A stretch of 64,000 nt of DNA, from assembly GCA_963715675.1 (NCBI GenBank), contig OY970265.1, positions 2,294,001-2,358,000 of the forward strand, written 5' to 3'. Source of the stretch: DASVWZ01 sp963715675 (lineage in GTDB: Bacteria > Acidobacteriota > Terriglobia > Terriglobales > Acidobacteriaceae). Position 1 is the first letter of the stretch. Every line of letters starts with the position of its first letter. The translations under genes and the position numbers were made by a program. Below the pieces are notes generated by a model. That model was given only the letters and a program-made list of their open reading frames with translations, was not told the DNA's origin and did no database searches. Below, piece after piece: positions 49,860 through 59,761 of this stretch.

Positions 49860-52800
49860 CCGCTGCCTTGCCGAAGCGACTGATCGAAGTTGACCTCCCC
49901 ATCAAGCGCATCTCGGCTCATGCCCGACGTGAGAAGAGCATTCGACATGGGCATATCTCGACATTGCACATCTGGTGGGCGAGAAGACCCCTTGCAGCAT
50001 GTCGCGCCGTTCTGTGTGCGTCCTTGTGGCCTGATCCAGCAGACCCGTTGTGTCCGGATGAGTTCCGTCAGATCGCTCGGTTGTGGATGACACGGTGGTC
50101 AACCTCCTATCTGAAATCATTGGGGCGTGAAAGCTACGAACGGTTCGTAAGGTTCCAAAACGATCCAGCCAAGTTGGACAACAACGAGGAACTGCGCCAC
50201 GCGCTTCTCGACTTCATCGCTGATTTCGCAAACTGGGACAATGCGGGTGCCATTGAGTATCTGGAGACGAGCCGCGCATTGACGCAAGCCGCTCACAAAG
50301 CACTTGGAGGAAGCGTCGGCACCCGGCCACTAGTCGTAGACCCATTTGCCGGGGGAGGGTCCATTCCGTTAGAAGCATTGCGGGTCGGGGCAGATGCCTT
50401 CGCAAGCGATCTGAATCCGATCCCCGTATTACTCAACCGTGTGGTTCTAGAGTACGTCCCGAAATTCGGTCACTCCCTTGCTGATGAAGTCCGGAGATGG
50501 GGAGAATGGATAAGAAAAGAGGCGGAAAAAGAACTAGCCTCTTTCTATCCCACTGACCCAGACGGCGCGACACCCATCGCTTACCTTTGGGCAAGGACGA
50601 TCAATTGCGAGGGGCCAAACTGCGGAGCTGAGGTACCGCTTATCCGTTCCCTTTGGCTTGCAAAGAAGCCACATCGGTCTGTCGCCTTGCAGTTGCTCCC
50701 CAATACCCGTTCAAAACGTATCGACATTCGAGTCATAACTAAGCATGTGAACAAATGGGTGGATTCAGCCGATCCCAAAGTCGTATTCGACAACCCAAAG
50801 CTAGAAGGTACGGTAAAAGGGGGAGCCGCTACGTGTCCCTGCTGTGGCTATACAACGCCAGTTGCAAGAGTGCGAGAGCAGCTAAGACAGCGCCGAGGCG
50901 GGGCACGAGATGCAACCCTCATCTGTGTTGTTACCACGCGAACAGGTCAGATCGGGCGTTCGTATCGGGTCGCCACGCTGGTGGATAGTGAAGTGGTGAA
51001 AAGGGCTGTCATTGCGCTCGCGAAACTCGAATCAGAATCCACTGCTGTCCCGCCAATTCCAAATGAGCCGCTTCCGATCAAGGGCACGTTGGGATTTCGC
51101 GTGCAGAACTATGGCATTTTGAACTGGGGAGATATCTACACCGCAAGGCAGGCGCTCACTCTAGCAACGATTGCTAGACTCGTTCGAGAGGCTGGGAAAC
51201 GCGCTTCAGGCGAAACCAGCAAAGAGCAGGGTACAACTTACCAAGCAATTCTCGCGCTGTGCCTGAGTAGGCTGATTGGCAGAGTCAATGCACTGTGCTG
51301 GTGGAGGTCCCAAGCAGATCAAGAAAAAATCGAGGTCGCTTTCTCAGGTCAGACTGTGCCAATGAAGTGGGATTTTGCTGAAGCTTGTCCACTTACTACA
51401 GGGACCGCAGGCTGGGATGACGCATACAAGCCTCCCATTGAGGTAATCGACGGTCTGGCAGGAATCAAATTGCATCAGGGAACTGTCGCACAGGGCGATG
51501 CCTCTAGCCATCCGCTCCCGAATGACGCGGCGGACGCTTTTGTAACTGATCCGCCTTATTACGACGCCGTTCCCTATAGTGCCCTGTCTGATTTTTTTTA
51601 TGTATGGTTCAAGCGAAGCTTGCCGCCTTCTGTAGCTTCAGCGTTTTCTAGTTCCGTTGCACCAAAAGATCAGGAATGTATTGTTGATGAAGCAAGCGGA
51701 AAAGATCGGGCATATTTCGAGCGCAGCATGCGACAAGCAATGGCCGAGGGTCGCCGCATCTTGTCGCCTAGCGGCGTTGGCGTCGTAGTCTTCGCTCACA
51801 AATCCACATCCGGGTGGGAAGCTCAGCTTCAAGCGATGATAGACGCTGGTTGGATAGTGACTGGTTCTTGGCCCATAGACACCGAGATGGTCACTCGTCT
51901 GCGTGCGCGAGATTCAGCGGCACTCGCCTCCTCGGTTCACATCGTCTGTCGCCCTCGCGAAGTAGACACCAGTCAACCCGACCACGTCGGTGATTGGCGA
52001 GAAGTATTACAGCAGCTACCTCAGCGTATGCATCAATGGCTGCCACGGTTGGCTGAGGAAGGTGTTGTGGGCGCGGATGCCATCTTCGCATGTCTGGGGC
52101 CAGCCCTCGAAATCTTCTCCCGCTACTCCCGCGTCGAAAAAGCAAGTGGCGAAACGGTCACGCTGCGCGATTATCTGGAACATGTTTGGGCTGCCGTTTC
52201 CAAGGAAGCATTGGCGATGGTATTCAAAGGAGCCGACGCCAGTGGATTCGAGGAAGACGCACGGCTCACCGCCATGTGGTTGTGGACTCTTTCGGCAGGC
52301 CAAAACGAAAACGGCGAAACAGACGATGCGAACACAGACGAGGATGAGGAGCCAAACGGCACTCCTGTTGCCGCTAAGGGGTACGTGCTGGAGTACGATG
52401 CGGCGAGAAAAATCGCTCAAGGTTTAGGAGCACATCTCGAATCCTTGACTTCCTTGGTCGAAGTCAAAGGCGAGATAGCCAGATTGCTGCCTGTTGCAGA
52501 ACGCACCCGCAGGCTGTTCGGCAAGGATGAGGCGGAATCCCGGACGACAACGCGGAAAAAGAGAACATCCCAGCTTCAGTTAGGGTTCGTCGCAGAGTTA
52601 GAGCAGGCTGAAGAAGCTGGGAGTTGGGGCAGCAAAGGTGCCCCAGACCTCGGTGTTACCGTTCTAGATCGAGTCCACCAGTCCATGATTCTCTTCGCCG
52701 CTGGAAGGGGCGAGGCGCTGCGCCGTTTTCTGGTGGAGGAAGGTGTTGGCAGAGACCAACGATTCTGGAGCTTGGCGCAGGTTCTTTCTTATCTGTATCC

Positions 52801-52867
52801 GAAGACGAGCGATGAAAAGAGATGGATCGATGGTGTCCTTGCTCGCAAGAAGGGTCTCGGTTTCTGA
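49856..52867 (+). CDS. DUF1156 DNA methyltransferase (adenine/cytosine-N type)
   Basis: The 1003-aa protein starts with the DUF1156 signature 'RLIEVDLPIKRISAHARREK' and 'ISTLHIWWARRPLAACRAV'. It has the SAM-binding motif VVDPFAGGGSIPLEALR (about residue 160), a zinc knuckle pair (NCEGPNCGAE and CPCCGYT), and the catalytic TDPPYYDAVPYS (DPPY class, amino-group methylation). Such proteins are the modification subunits of several multi-gene defence systems, including BREX type 3-like loci, marking host DNA. Its stop overlaps the next start (TGATG). Confidence 0.9.
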   Translation: MTAALPKRLIEVDLPIKRISAHARREKSIRHGHISTLHIWWARRPLAACRAVLCASLWPDPADPLCPDEFRQIARLWMTRWSTSYLKSLGRESYERFVRFQNDPAKLDNNEELRHALLDFIADFANWDNAGAIEYLETSRALTQAAHKALGGSVGTRPLVVDPFAGGGSIPLEALRVGADAFASDLNPIPVLLNRVVLEYVPKFGHSLADEVRRWGEWIRKEAEKELASFYPTDPDGATPIAYLWARTINCEGPNCGAEVPLIRSLWLAKKPHRSVALQLLPNTRSKRIDIRVITKHVNKWVDSADPKVVFDNPKLEGTVKGGAATCPCCGYTTPVARVREQLRQRRGGARDATLICVVTTRTGQIGRSYRVATLVDSEVVKRAVIALAKLESESTAVPPIPNEPLPIKGTLGFRVQNYGILNWGDIYTARQALTLATIARLVREAGKRASGETSKEQGTTYQAILALCLSRLIGRVNALCWWRSQADQEKIEVAFSGQTVPMKWDFAEACPLTTGTAGWDDAYKPPIEVIDGLAGIKLHQGTVAQGDASSHPLPNDAADAFVTDPPYYDAVPYSALSDFFYVWFKRSLPPSVASAFSSSVAPKDQECIVDEASGKDRAYFERSMRQAMAEGRRILSPSGVGVVVFAHKSTSGWEAQLQAMIDAGWIVTGSWPIDTEMVTRLRARDSAALASSVHIVCRPREVDTSQPDHVGDWREVLQQLPQRMHQWLPRLAEEGVVGADAIFACLGPALEIFSRYSRVEKASGETVTLRDYLEHVWAAVSKEALAMVFKGADASGFEEDARLTAMWLWTLSAGQNENGETDDANTDEDEEPNGTPVAAKGYVLEYDAARKIAQGLGAHLESLTSLVEVKGEIARLLPVAERTRRLFGKDEAESRTTTRKKRTSQLQLGFVAELEQAEEAGSWGSKGAPDLGVTVLDRVHQSMILFAAGRGEALRRFLVEEGVGRDQRFWSLAQVLSYLYPKTSDEKRWIDGVLARKKGLGF

Positions 52868-53454
52868 TGCCCGACTCGTTGGCTCCGGTCTGGTACGGGA
52901 AGTTCATGGACATCCTCCAGCACCACGAGTCGTCGGCTCTTTTGAAGGATGCGGCGATCCGTGGGCAGCTAGGGAAGTGGACAACCGCCCTCACTGGAGT
53001 TGTCTGCTCAACCTGTGAAGCGATGGGATGGAAAGCTGCCGCGAAGGGAAACCTCTCGACGTTGCTGCCCGAGGCCCGTCAAGAGTATCTAGCTCTTGAT
53101 GTTGTTGCGTTCGAGCCAGCAGGAGACCGTCGCTGGCGATTCCCGATTGCTGCTATTGAATTGGAGAACAGCCGAGAAGATGATCGGGTTGCATATTCGC
53201 TCTGGAAAGTTCTTTGCACCCGTGCGGAGCTTCGGATTGTGTTCTGCTATCGGAAGGATGCAGCGGAAGGCAATACGCTCGTTCGCCATTTGTCCGAGCA
53301 GGTCGCACAAGCGATGGGAATACAGGAGAGGACTCGGATCGGCGGGGAAACCATGTTAATTGTGGGATCGAGGAACGAATCCGGAACGTTTCCCTATGGG
53401 TTTTTCAAGGACTGGCACTACGACGTTAATTTAGGGCGATTTGGACGCGCCTGA
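52867..53454 (+). CDS. Small operon protein, possible degenerate PD-(D/E)XK fold
   Basis: ATG 52867 overlaps the methylase stop. The 195-aa protein has 'YLALDVVAFEP...FPIAAIELENSREDDRVAYS', reminiscent of a PD-(D/E)XK core with E-x-E instead of E-x-K, then 'ELRIVFCYRKD'. It lies between the methylase and ATPase genes with short spacings (20 nt downstream) and is probably a structural or regulatory subunit of the system. I do not recognise a named family. Confidence 0.7.
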   Translation: MPDSLAPVWYGKFMDILQHHESSALLKDAAIRGQLGKWTTALTGVVCSTCEAMGWKAAAKGNLSTLLPEARQEYLALDVVAFEPAGDRRWRFPIAAIELENSREDDRVAYSLWKVLCTRAELRIVFCYRKDAAEGNTLVRHLSEQVAQAMGIQERTRIGGETMLIVGSRNESGTFPYGFFKDWHYDVNLGRFGRA

Positions 53455-53474
53455 ATTAGAGAAGAGATGTCCCT

Positions 53475-56219
53475 ATGGCACTCAAGCCTTGGTACAAAGT
53501 TGTTACTCCTCGGGAAGACCTGCGGGATGGTCGCCCGCTCGATGCCTCCGAATTTGCAGTTCATCTGGATCACGTTCGAGATCATCGGGCTCCCGCCGAC
53601 TATCAGGAGCCAGCCCGATTCTTTGACCGCACGTTTCTGACGGCGAATCTGACCGAATTGGCTGTTAGCACCGTCAGACGACTCTCCGGCATCAAGGTCG
53701 AAACCTCGGCTGTGTTCAATCTCACGACGCAGTTTGGCGGCGGCAAGACACACGCGCTCACGCTCCTGTATCACTTGGCAAAAGGTGGGCCGGAGGCGTT
53801 GGCGTGGAAGGGCGTTCCCAGCATTCTGTCGGATGCCGGGGTGAAGACGATACCAGCCTCGGCAGTGGCGGTCTTTGTAGGAACAGAATTCGATTCGCTG
53901 ACGGGGCGTGGCGGAAAAGACGGCACTCCATTGCGAAAGACTCCTTGGGGCGAGATCGCATTCCAGCTTGGCGGCAAAGATGCATTTGGGACAGTGGCGA
54001 AGCACGACCAAGAGCTAACAGCGCCATCTAGTGAAGTGATCCGTTCGTTCCTCCCCAAAGATAACCCTGCTCTGATTCTGATGGACGAGCTATTGAACTA
54101 CATGGGGCGCAACCGCAAGTCTGGTCTCACGAACCAACTGTATTCATTCGTGCAGAACCTATCAGAGGAGGCAAGGGCTCAGGATCGAGTCGTGCTCGCA
54201 GTGTCACTGCCCTCATTGCTGGACGAAATGACCCCCGAAGATGAAGGGGACTTTGACCGTTTCCAGAAGCTCCTTGATCGTCTCGGTAAGGCGATGATTA
54301 TGTCGGCTGAAACGGAGACTTCTGAGATCATCCGACGCCGTCTGTTCGAGTGGGGCGGCATTCCCGACGAGGGTAAGAAGACTGCTCAAGAGTATGGCGA
54401 ATTCATTCTCGCTAACCGAACGCAAATTCCAAATTGGTTCCCCGCAGATAACGCCAAGGAACAGTTTGCAGCAAGCTACCCGTTCCATCCGACATTGTTG
54501 TCGGTCTTTGAGCGCAAGTGGCAACAACTGCCGCGCTTCCAGCAGACTCGCGGCATTCTGCGGCTATTGGCGCTCTGGGTCTCCCACGCTTATCAGGCTG
54601 GGTTCAAAGGGGCACACAAGGACGCCCTGATCGTGATGGGAACGGCCCCTCTTGATGACCCCATGTTTCGGTCAGCCGCTTTTGAGCAATTGGGCGGTGC
54701 GAAGCTTGAGGGCGCAGTCACGACCGACATCTGCGGGAAAAAAGAATCGCACGCTGTTCGTTTGGATAAGGAGGCAGTGGATAGCATAAAAAAGGCTCGC
54801 CTCCATCAGAAAGTGGCAACGTCGATATTCTTCGAGTCGAACGGCGGGCAGTCCAAGACGGAAGCCACTCTTCCAGAGATCAGGCTCGCCGTCGCCGAGC
54901 CCGACATCGATATAGGAAACATCGAGACTGTTCTGGAGACGTTGGCGACCACCTGCTATTTCTTGTCGTCCGAGAAGAGTCGTTACCGATTCAGCTTGTC
55001 GCCGAACCTCAACAAACTTCTTGCGGATCGCCGAGCCAGCGTCCAGCCGAAGAAGATCGAGGACACCCTGCGGGCTGAAGTTCAGCGGGTCTTCACAAAA
55101 GGAACCGGAGTGGACAGGGTCTATTTCCCGGAAAAGAGTGGACAGATCACAGACCGCCCGGTGCTTTCACTGGTAGTGATGCCGCCAGAGCAATCGATCT
55201 CGGAGAAGGCGACCCGTGCCTTTATCGAGAGCGCCACGAAAGAGAGCGGCACTTCTGGAAGAACCTACAAGAGCGGGTTGGTGTGGGCAGTTCCTGATTC
55301 CCCCGATTCTCTGCGTGACGAGGCTCGAAAAGTCCTTGCGTGGGCAGATATTGAGGACGAAGCGGACGATCTCCGGTTAGATGAAGCACAAAAGAAGCAA
55401 CTTTCCGCGAACAAGGCAAAGGCCGACCGCGACCTAACCGAATCTGTATGGCGCACATACAAGAATCTGATGCTGCTCGCGAAAGACAACAGTTGGAAGA
55501 CCGTTGATCTGGGTTTAGTGCATTCGAGTGCGGCTACTTCCATTGTGGAATTGATCTTGAATCGCCTTCGTCAGGACGGTGACATTGAAGACGCCGTAAG
55601 CCCCAGTTTTCTGGATAGGAACTGGCCCCCCGCATTCAAAGAATGGAGCACCAAGTCCGTCCGTGACGCGTTCTTCGCATCTCCACAATTCCCTCGGCTG
55701 CTGAATTCCGAAAGCCTCAAAGACACAATCGCCAGAGGCGTTGAGACCGGGATGCTCGGATACGTTGGCAGGAAGCCCGATGGCAGCTACGCTCCGTTCC
55801 AGTGGAAGTCGTCGCTCACCCCGTTTGATGTCGAACTGTCAGATGACATGTACATCATCCAACGTGCGACGGCTGAAGCGTATCTCGCAGGAAAGTCAGC
55901 GCCCGTCCCGACTCTTGTGCTGAGCCCACCGGAAACCCCAGTGGAAGGGGCATCCGAGTCGCCGAAACCCGGCTCCCTACCCGTTCAGGTTCCCCCGGCT
56001 GCGGGGATTAGCCGGGTGACTTGGCAGGGTGACGTGCCCCCGCAGAAGTGGATGAACTTCTATACCAAGGTACTTTCGAAATTTGCTACCCAGAGTGGGT
56101 TGAAGATCGGCTTGAATGTGCAGATTGCGCCGGATGGAGGCGTTTCCAACCAGAAGGTTGACGAGATCAAGGTAGCGTTGCGGGAATTGGGGCTTTCCGA
56201 TGATGTTTCTACAGATTGA
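53475..56219 (+). CDS. DUF499 P-loop ATPase (BrxC/PglY-like)
   Basis: The 914-aa protein carries Walker A TQFGGGKTHALTLLYHLA (about residue 88), Walker B ALILMDELLNYMG, and 'VVLAVSLPSLLDE' (sensor). 'DRTFLTANLTELAVSTVRRL' precedes the Walker A, as in DUF499 proteins. DUF499 ATPases resemble BrxC/PglY of BREX. A Pro-rich linker (about 810-845) leads to a small C-terminal domain. It likely assembles into the effector complex with the helicase and methylase. An in-frame neighbour follows without a real gap. Confidence 0.87.
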   Translation: MALKPWYKVVTPREDLRDGRPLDASEFAVHLDHVRDHRAPADYQEPARFFDRTFLTANLTELAVSTVRRLSGIKVETSAVFNLTTQFGGGKTHALTLLYHLAKGGPEALAWKGVPSILSDAGVKTIPASAVAVFVGTEFDSLTGRGGKDGTPLRKTPWGEIAFQLGGKDAFGTVAKHDQELTAPSSEVIRSFLPKDNPALILMDELLNYMGRNRKSGLTNQLYSFVQNLSEEARAQDRVVLAVSLPSLLDEMTPEDEGDFDRFQKLLDRLGKAMIMSAETETSEIIRRRLFEWGGIPDEGKKTAQEYGEFILANRTQIPNWFPADNAKEQFAASYPFHPTLLSVFERKWQQLPRFQQTRGILRLLALWVSHAYQAGFKGAHKDALIVMGTAPLDDPMFRSAAFEQLGGAKLEGAVTTDICGKKESHAVRLDKEAVDSIKKARLHQKVATSIFFESNGGQSKTEATLPEIRLAVAEPDIDIGNIETVLETLATTCYFLSSEKSRYRFSLSPNLNKLLADRRASVQPKKIEDTLRAEVQRVFTKGTGVDRVYFPEKSGQITDRPVLSLVVMPPEQSISEKATRAFIESATKESGTSGRTYKSGLVWAVPDSPDSLRDEARKVLAWADIEDEADDLRLDEAQKKQLSANKAKADRDLTESVWRTYKNLMLLAKDNSWKTVDLGLVHSSAATSIVELILNRLRQDGDIEDAVSPSFLDRNWPPAFKEWSTKSVRDAFFASPQFPRLLNSESLKDTIARGVETGMLGYVGRKPDGSYAPFQWKSSLTPFDVELSDDMYIIQRATAEAYLAGKSAPVPTLVLSPPETPVEGASESPKPGSLPVQVPPAAGISRVTWQGDVPPQKWMNFYTKVLSKFATQSGLKIGLNVQIAPDGGVSNQKVDEIKVALRELGLSDDVSTD

Positions 56220-56230
56220 AGGTGATTCAA

Positions 56231-56722
56231 ATGTCGATAACAACAAAGGTCAGAAAAACTGGTCAGCTATTTCAGGCAACGAACGAATGGGAAGAGCCAG
56301 ACGGTATTCTCGGTCGCGATGCTCACCGTTTAGAGCAGGGTAAGCGTTATGCCGGACATTTGTTCGACGCTTACGTAGTGCCGGGCGCAACCGTAATTGA
56401 GTTTAGCAAGGCGGAATGGGCAACGTTCGCAGCAGATGAACTGGAAGAACTGAACTTCGACAGTTTGCACGTGCGTCGTCGCCGTCAGACTTCGGAAGGA
56501 GAATCTGCCGACCCGAAAACTCACTTGGCGGGCGAGCGAGGATTGACCTTGTGCGGCAGGTCGTCAGCAAATTTCGTCAAGGAACATCCAACTTGTGAAG
56601 CATGCAGGAGACTAGACGACGAGCGCAGAGCCAAATTCAACCAGATACAGCCACAGACTGATAAACCTTGGGGACAGAACAGACCCCAAACTCGGAGAGA
56701 CACTAACAAGCGTCACAGGTAA
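56231..56722 (+). CDS. Small zinc-ribbon protein ending the defence operon
   Basis: ATG 56231 is chosen because AAGG lies eight bases upstream; TTG 56216 overlaps the ATPase stop. The 163-aa protein has an N-terminal beta part and a C-terminal 'HLAGERGLTLCGR...HPTCEACRRL', a C...CxxC zinc-binding motif, followed by a basic tail (QTRRDTNKRHR) likely to touch nucleic acid. It could be a regulator or DNA-binding subunit. Confidence 0.6.
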   Translation: MSITTKVRKTGQLFQATNEWEEPDGILGRDAHRLEQGKRYAGHLFDAYVVPGATVIEFSKAEWATFAADELEELNFDSLHVRRRRQTSEGESADPKTHLAGERGLTLCGRSSANFVKEHPTCEACRRLDDERRAKFNQIQPQTDKPWGQNRPQTRRDTNKRHR

Positions 56723-56750
56723 TGACCTGAGACGAGGCGACAAACTCGCT

Positions 56751-57038
56751 CTAACCCAGCAAATCCCTCACTATGCTAAGCCACTCGGCATCCAGCGGCT
56801 CGCGGCAGACGAGCTTACCTGCGCGTCCATACCAGTAGGCTGCGTTGCCCTGATCGCCTTCCTTGCGATGAAGGTACGCATGAACCCACGACCCGTCCTT
56901 GCCCTCGTCCTGCTGCGCGGATTCGTGCGCCCGCGTCCAATCGCCCTTTGCGTCCCACCACAATCCGGCGAGGGCGAGAGAAAGTCCGGCAGGCGGTTCG
57001 GTCGCTATGAGGGATTGTCGAAATTCGTCCAAGGTCAT
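56751..57038 (-). CDS. Conserved small hypothetical protein
   Basis: The ATG at 57038 yields 95 aa starting MTLDEFRQSL; an extended frame to 57155 would overlap the next gene. 'LALAGLWWDAKGDWTRAHE' and 'WVHAYLHRKEGDQGNAAYWY' form TPR-like helical pairs. I recall this small family as common in Acidobacteriota and Bacteroidetes without assigned function. Convergent with the defence operon. Confidence 0.7.
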   Translation of the reverse strand: MTLDEFRQSLIATEPPAGLSLALAGLWWDAKGDWTRAHESAQQDEGKDGSWVHAYLHRKEGDQGNAAYWYGRAGKLVCREPLDAEWLSIVRDLLG

Positions 57039-57111
57039 CCTGATCTTCGCCTCCCGATGTTGTGGTCGATCATGCAGTCCCAGCCGTCCCTCCTTATCTT
57101 CGAGCATTTTT

Positions 57112-57924
57112 CTACAAATAGATGAACGGCACTCCGTCGCGTTTGAGACGCTCAAGCTCGGAGCCCATGAATGCCAATCGGAACCATCCCGTTTCCTTGT
57201 TCATGCTCCAGCGTTGGTCAAATGGGCCAACAAACACATCGCGTGGGAACGCAACCTTGGCGTAGGGATTCTCAAGGACTACAGTTCGGAGCGTTCCATC
57301 ATACGAATAGTCCGCAGTGCCGTCCGGCGAGAGTTGCTGAAGCAGGTCAAACTGATCGGATGTCTCGACTATCTCTCCTCGCCGCCTCTTGGCTTCCAAC
57401 ATCCTCCAGACCTCAAGCCACAAATGGTTCAATCGGTAGGGAGCCAAAACGACAATTGCGCTGAATCTCGTGTTGCAGTCGGGTCTCAGTTCTGCTCGCC
57501 CCGAAAAGTGATAACTGCTGGGCTCGGCTCCGAGAGGGCTACGGTTTTCACGAACGTACTCTCCGAAGGCTGCGGATAGGACAACCTGCGGTATAACGTT
57601 CCGATAGAAATTCGTGTTCCAGAAGATCAATGCGCAACAATCACTTTTGTAGTTCTTGAATTGCTTGGCTGCTGTGTGAATCTTCTCTCGGATGGGAGGA
57701 CAAGGGCTGAATCCGCCTGATGGCCTCGCGGCGGGGTCGTCAAACTCTTTGACTTCGAAGACACAAGTCGTCGCGCCGTGCTCAATTTTGTAGTCCGGCT
57801 GCTTCTGATCCGAAGTGGGAAGGCGCATCCAATTCAGGCCATGAAACTCAAGGTATTGCTCAAATACCGTCTCGGACTCCGTTTTCGAAGGTGCACGAAA
57901 TGCTTTGCTACTTACCGGATTCAT
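57112..57924 (-). CDS. PD-(D/E)XK nuclease-like protein
   Basis: ATG 57924 follows GGGAGG, overlapping the end of the upstream gene by 17 nt. In the 270-aa product, 'QPDYKIEHGATTCVFEVKEF' near residues 41-61 forms the D-x(n)-E-x-K catalytic core after the helix 'TVFEQYLEFHGLNW'. The rest is unrecognised. The coupling to the HEPN/DUF4209 gene suggests a two-protein module, perhaps toxin plus nuclease or sensor. Confidence 0.7.
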   Translation of the reverse strand: MNPVSSKAFRAPSKTESETVFEQYLEFHGLNWMRLPTSDQKQPDYKIEHGATTCVFEVKEFDDPAARPSGGFSPCPPIREKIHTAAKQFKNYKSDCCALIFWNTNFYRNVIPQVVLSAAFGEYVRENRSPLGAEPSSYHFSGRAELRPDCNTRFSAIVVLAPYRLNHLWLEVWRMLEAKRRRGEIVETSDQFDLLQQLSPDGTADYSYDGTLRTVVLENPYAKVAFPRDVFVGPFDQRWSMNKETGWFRLAFMGSELERLKRDGVPFIYL

Positions 57925-59749
57925 TTCCTCCCGCCTTGGACGGACTTGGGTCGTGACGAACATCTTTTGGCTGTTGCTCTCTAATCAAGCTTAGAGCGAG
58001 CAGACTGTGGAACACGCGATCCGCGATCTGCGCATTGAAAGCATTCGGCGGCAAGAGTCCGTGGGCTATGTCGTTTCGGAGATTGAGCCCACCCTTCTTT
58101 TCTATGTAAAGCACGGTCAGATACCTCCACAAATCTTCCGTGAGCACCTGACGCATGCGTTCATCGTTCAAAATGTCGTTCATACTCTTGGCATCCATGA
58201 TTCCGGGATGGTTCCGCACAGTCTTGACCGTGGGAATACCCAGCACTCCCAGAAAAGTGCGTAAAGTGTGCTCAATCTGAGGCACCAGAACATGGATAGC
58301 CTTCACGAAATCCTCTTTCTCGTATGCTTCCAGCCCATCCCGCAGCAGACCCTTCTCGGCGTCCACAAAAAGCGGTGATTCGTGCAAGAATTTCAAGATG
58401 TCATCAATCGAAGGTTTGTACTTCTCCCGCAATCTTTCTAGCGTTAGCGCGAGGAACGGCTGATAGAAGCCTATGGTTTGACCCAACTGCCTGTGGAGCC
58501 TGCCATCGGGGTCTTCATCGAGTGAGCCGATCTTCGCGCTGGTGTGACCGTCCTTCTCGATGATGCCGAGATTGAACATGCTCAACAGGGGCGCTTCTGT
58601 CCGCATTTGTTCCAAGAATCTTCGAGCTTGAGCCACTCTGGGTATGAAAGCTTTCGCGACATTCACCAGCGACGTGTTGAGATCACCGCTTCCGATTAGA
58701 CGCTCGATCTCCTTCTCAATATCTTCCTTCTTGATCTCGACTGACGCGGAGTACTCTTTAAGATCAGATGCGATATTCTTGCCTTTCTCCGCGTGCATCA
58801 ACTGAAGGCGCTCGGCCTCCTGCTTGAGTCCCTCTTGTTCGTATCTTTCGATCACAGGTTGCAGCCATGCCGTCGCAAGCATGGGACTGGCGTCCTTGGA
58901 CAGTCGCTCAAATGCCGAACCGTACATTCTTATGACTCGCTCGACATTCGCTTGATCGTTCTGACGCTTGTAATGTTGAGCCAGCCGCTCGGCTGCGGCT
59001 TGAGCGCCGTGGGGTTCGAATTCTTCAGGTTTTCCTGACGATGTCCTTGTCAGCATTGACTCCAAGTCGGTGATAATTTTTGTTTCATGCTCTGGGGTCA
59101 GCAAGTCTTTCCTACCGTAGAGCGTGTCAAACGGGAAAATCCATACGCCCGCCTTCTGTGGACTCGCGACTTCGTCGTAGAACTCGAACATGCGAGCAAC
59201 GACCAGCTTTGTGCGCTCCGTATCGCGAATGCTTAGAGACAGGCTCAACGCACGCTTGAGCCTGTTAACGCCTTCAATCTCCATCGTATACAGTCGCTCA
59301 CGACTCGCCACTAGATATGCGTCAATTGCGATCTGCGCAAATTCATGGGAAGGCCGTTCATTGGTGATAGCTTGTTTCAAGTCCCAAACGGCATCCGCGT
59401 ATCGCGCCCGCATAACGGGGTCTTTCGCAGACCGGGCTCGCGCTTCCCAATGCGCTACGACTTCGGCATCCAGTTCTTTGATGTCGGGCACTCGAACTTC
59501 CGACCCATCAGTTCTGGTCAGAACCGCCATTGGCCCGAAGTAAGTCTCCCAGACACTATCCCTGTCAGCGTGTCCCCTAAAGAAGAATACCGACCTCTCC
59601 GCAACGTATCCTTTGAAATCTTCATCAGACAAGTCGCCGTGGGCTTTTCGAACACGGTCAAGTTCGTCTGCGATCTGCAACTCGCTATGAGCTTCTTTCT
59701 TCTGATCGAAACTTGCCAGAACTTCCTGCACCCAATCTGGAACTCTCAT
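57908..59749 (-). CDS. DUF4209-like protein with C-terminal HEPN-type motif
   Basis: ATG 59749 follows GAGGAG. The 613-aa protein is almost entirely alpha-helical. Its C-terminal region contains 'HVLVPQIEHTLRTFLGVLG' and, about 60 residues on, 'GLNLRNDIAHGLL', the R-x4-H signature of HEPN RNases within DUF4209. HEPN domains in defence loci often act as RNA-cleaving effectors. The N-terminal two-thirds may be a sensor scaffold. Co-directional and overlapping with the PD-(D/E)XK gene downstream. Confidence 0.75.
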   Translation of the reverse strand: MRVPDWVQEVLASFDQKKEAHSELQIADELDRVRKAHGDLSDEDFKGYVAERSVFFFRGHADRDSVWETYFGPMAVLTRTDGSEVRVPDIKELDAEVVAHWEARARSAKDPVMRARYADAVWDLKQAITNERPSHEFAQIAIDAYLVASRERLYTMEIEGVNRLKRALSLSLSIRDTERTKLVVARMFEFYDEVASPQKAGVWIFPFDTLYGRKDLLTPEHETKIITDLESMLTRTSSGKPEEFEPHGAQAAAERLAQHYKRQNDQANVERVIRMYGSAFERLSKDASPMLATAWLQPVIERYEQEGLKQEAERLQLMHAEKGKNIASDLKEYSASVEIKKEDIEKEIERLIGSGDLNTSLVNVAKAFIPRVAQARRFLEQMRTEAPLLSMFNLGIIEKDGHTSAKIGSLDEDPDGRLHRQLGQTIGFYQPFLALTLERLREKYKPSIDDILKFLHESPLFVDAEKGLLRDGLEAYEKEDFVKAIHVLVPQIEHTLRTFLGVLGIPTVKTVRNHPGIMDAKSMNDILNDERMRQVLTEDLWRYLTVLYIEKKGGLNLRNDIAHGLLPPNAFNAQIADRVFHSLLALSLIREQQPKDVRHDPSPSKAGGNESGK

Positions 59750-59761
59750 TCAAGAAACTCC

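Noticed and set aside
46428..56722. Calling the operon canonical BREX or DISARM
   Set aside because: No PglZ, BrxL, BrxA/B, DrmA, DrmB or DrmC is present in the window; only shared parts are seen.
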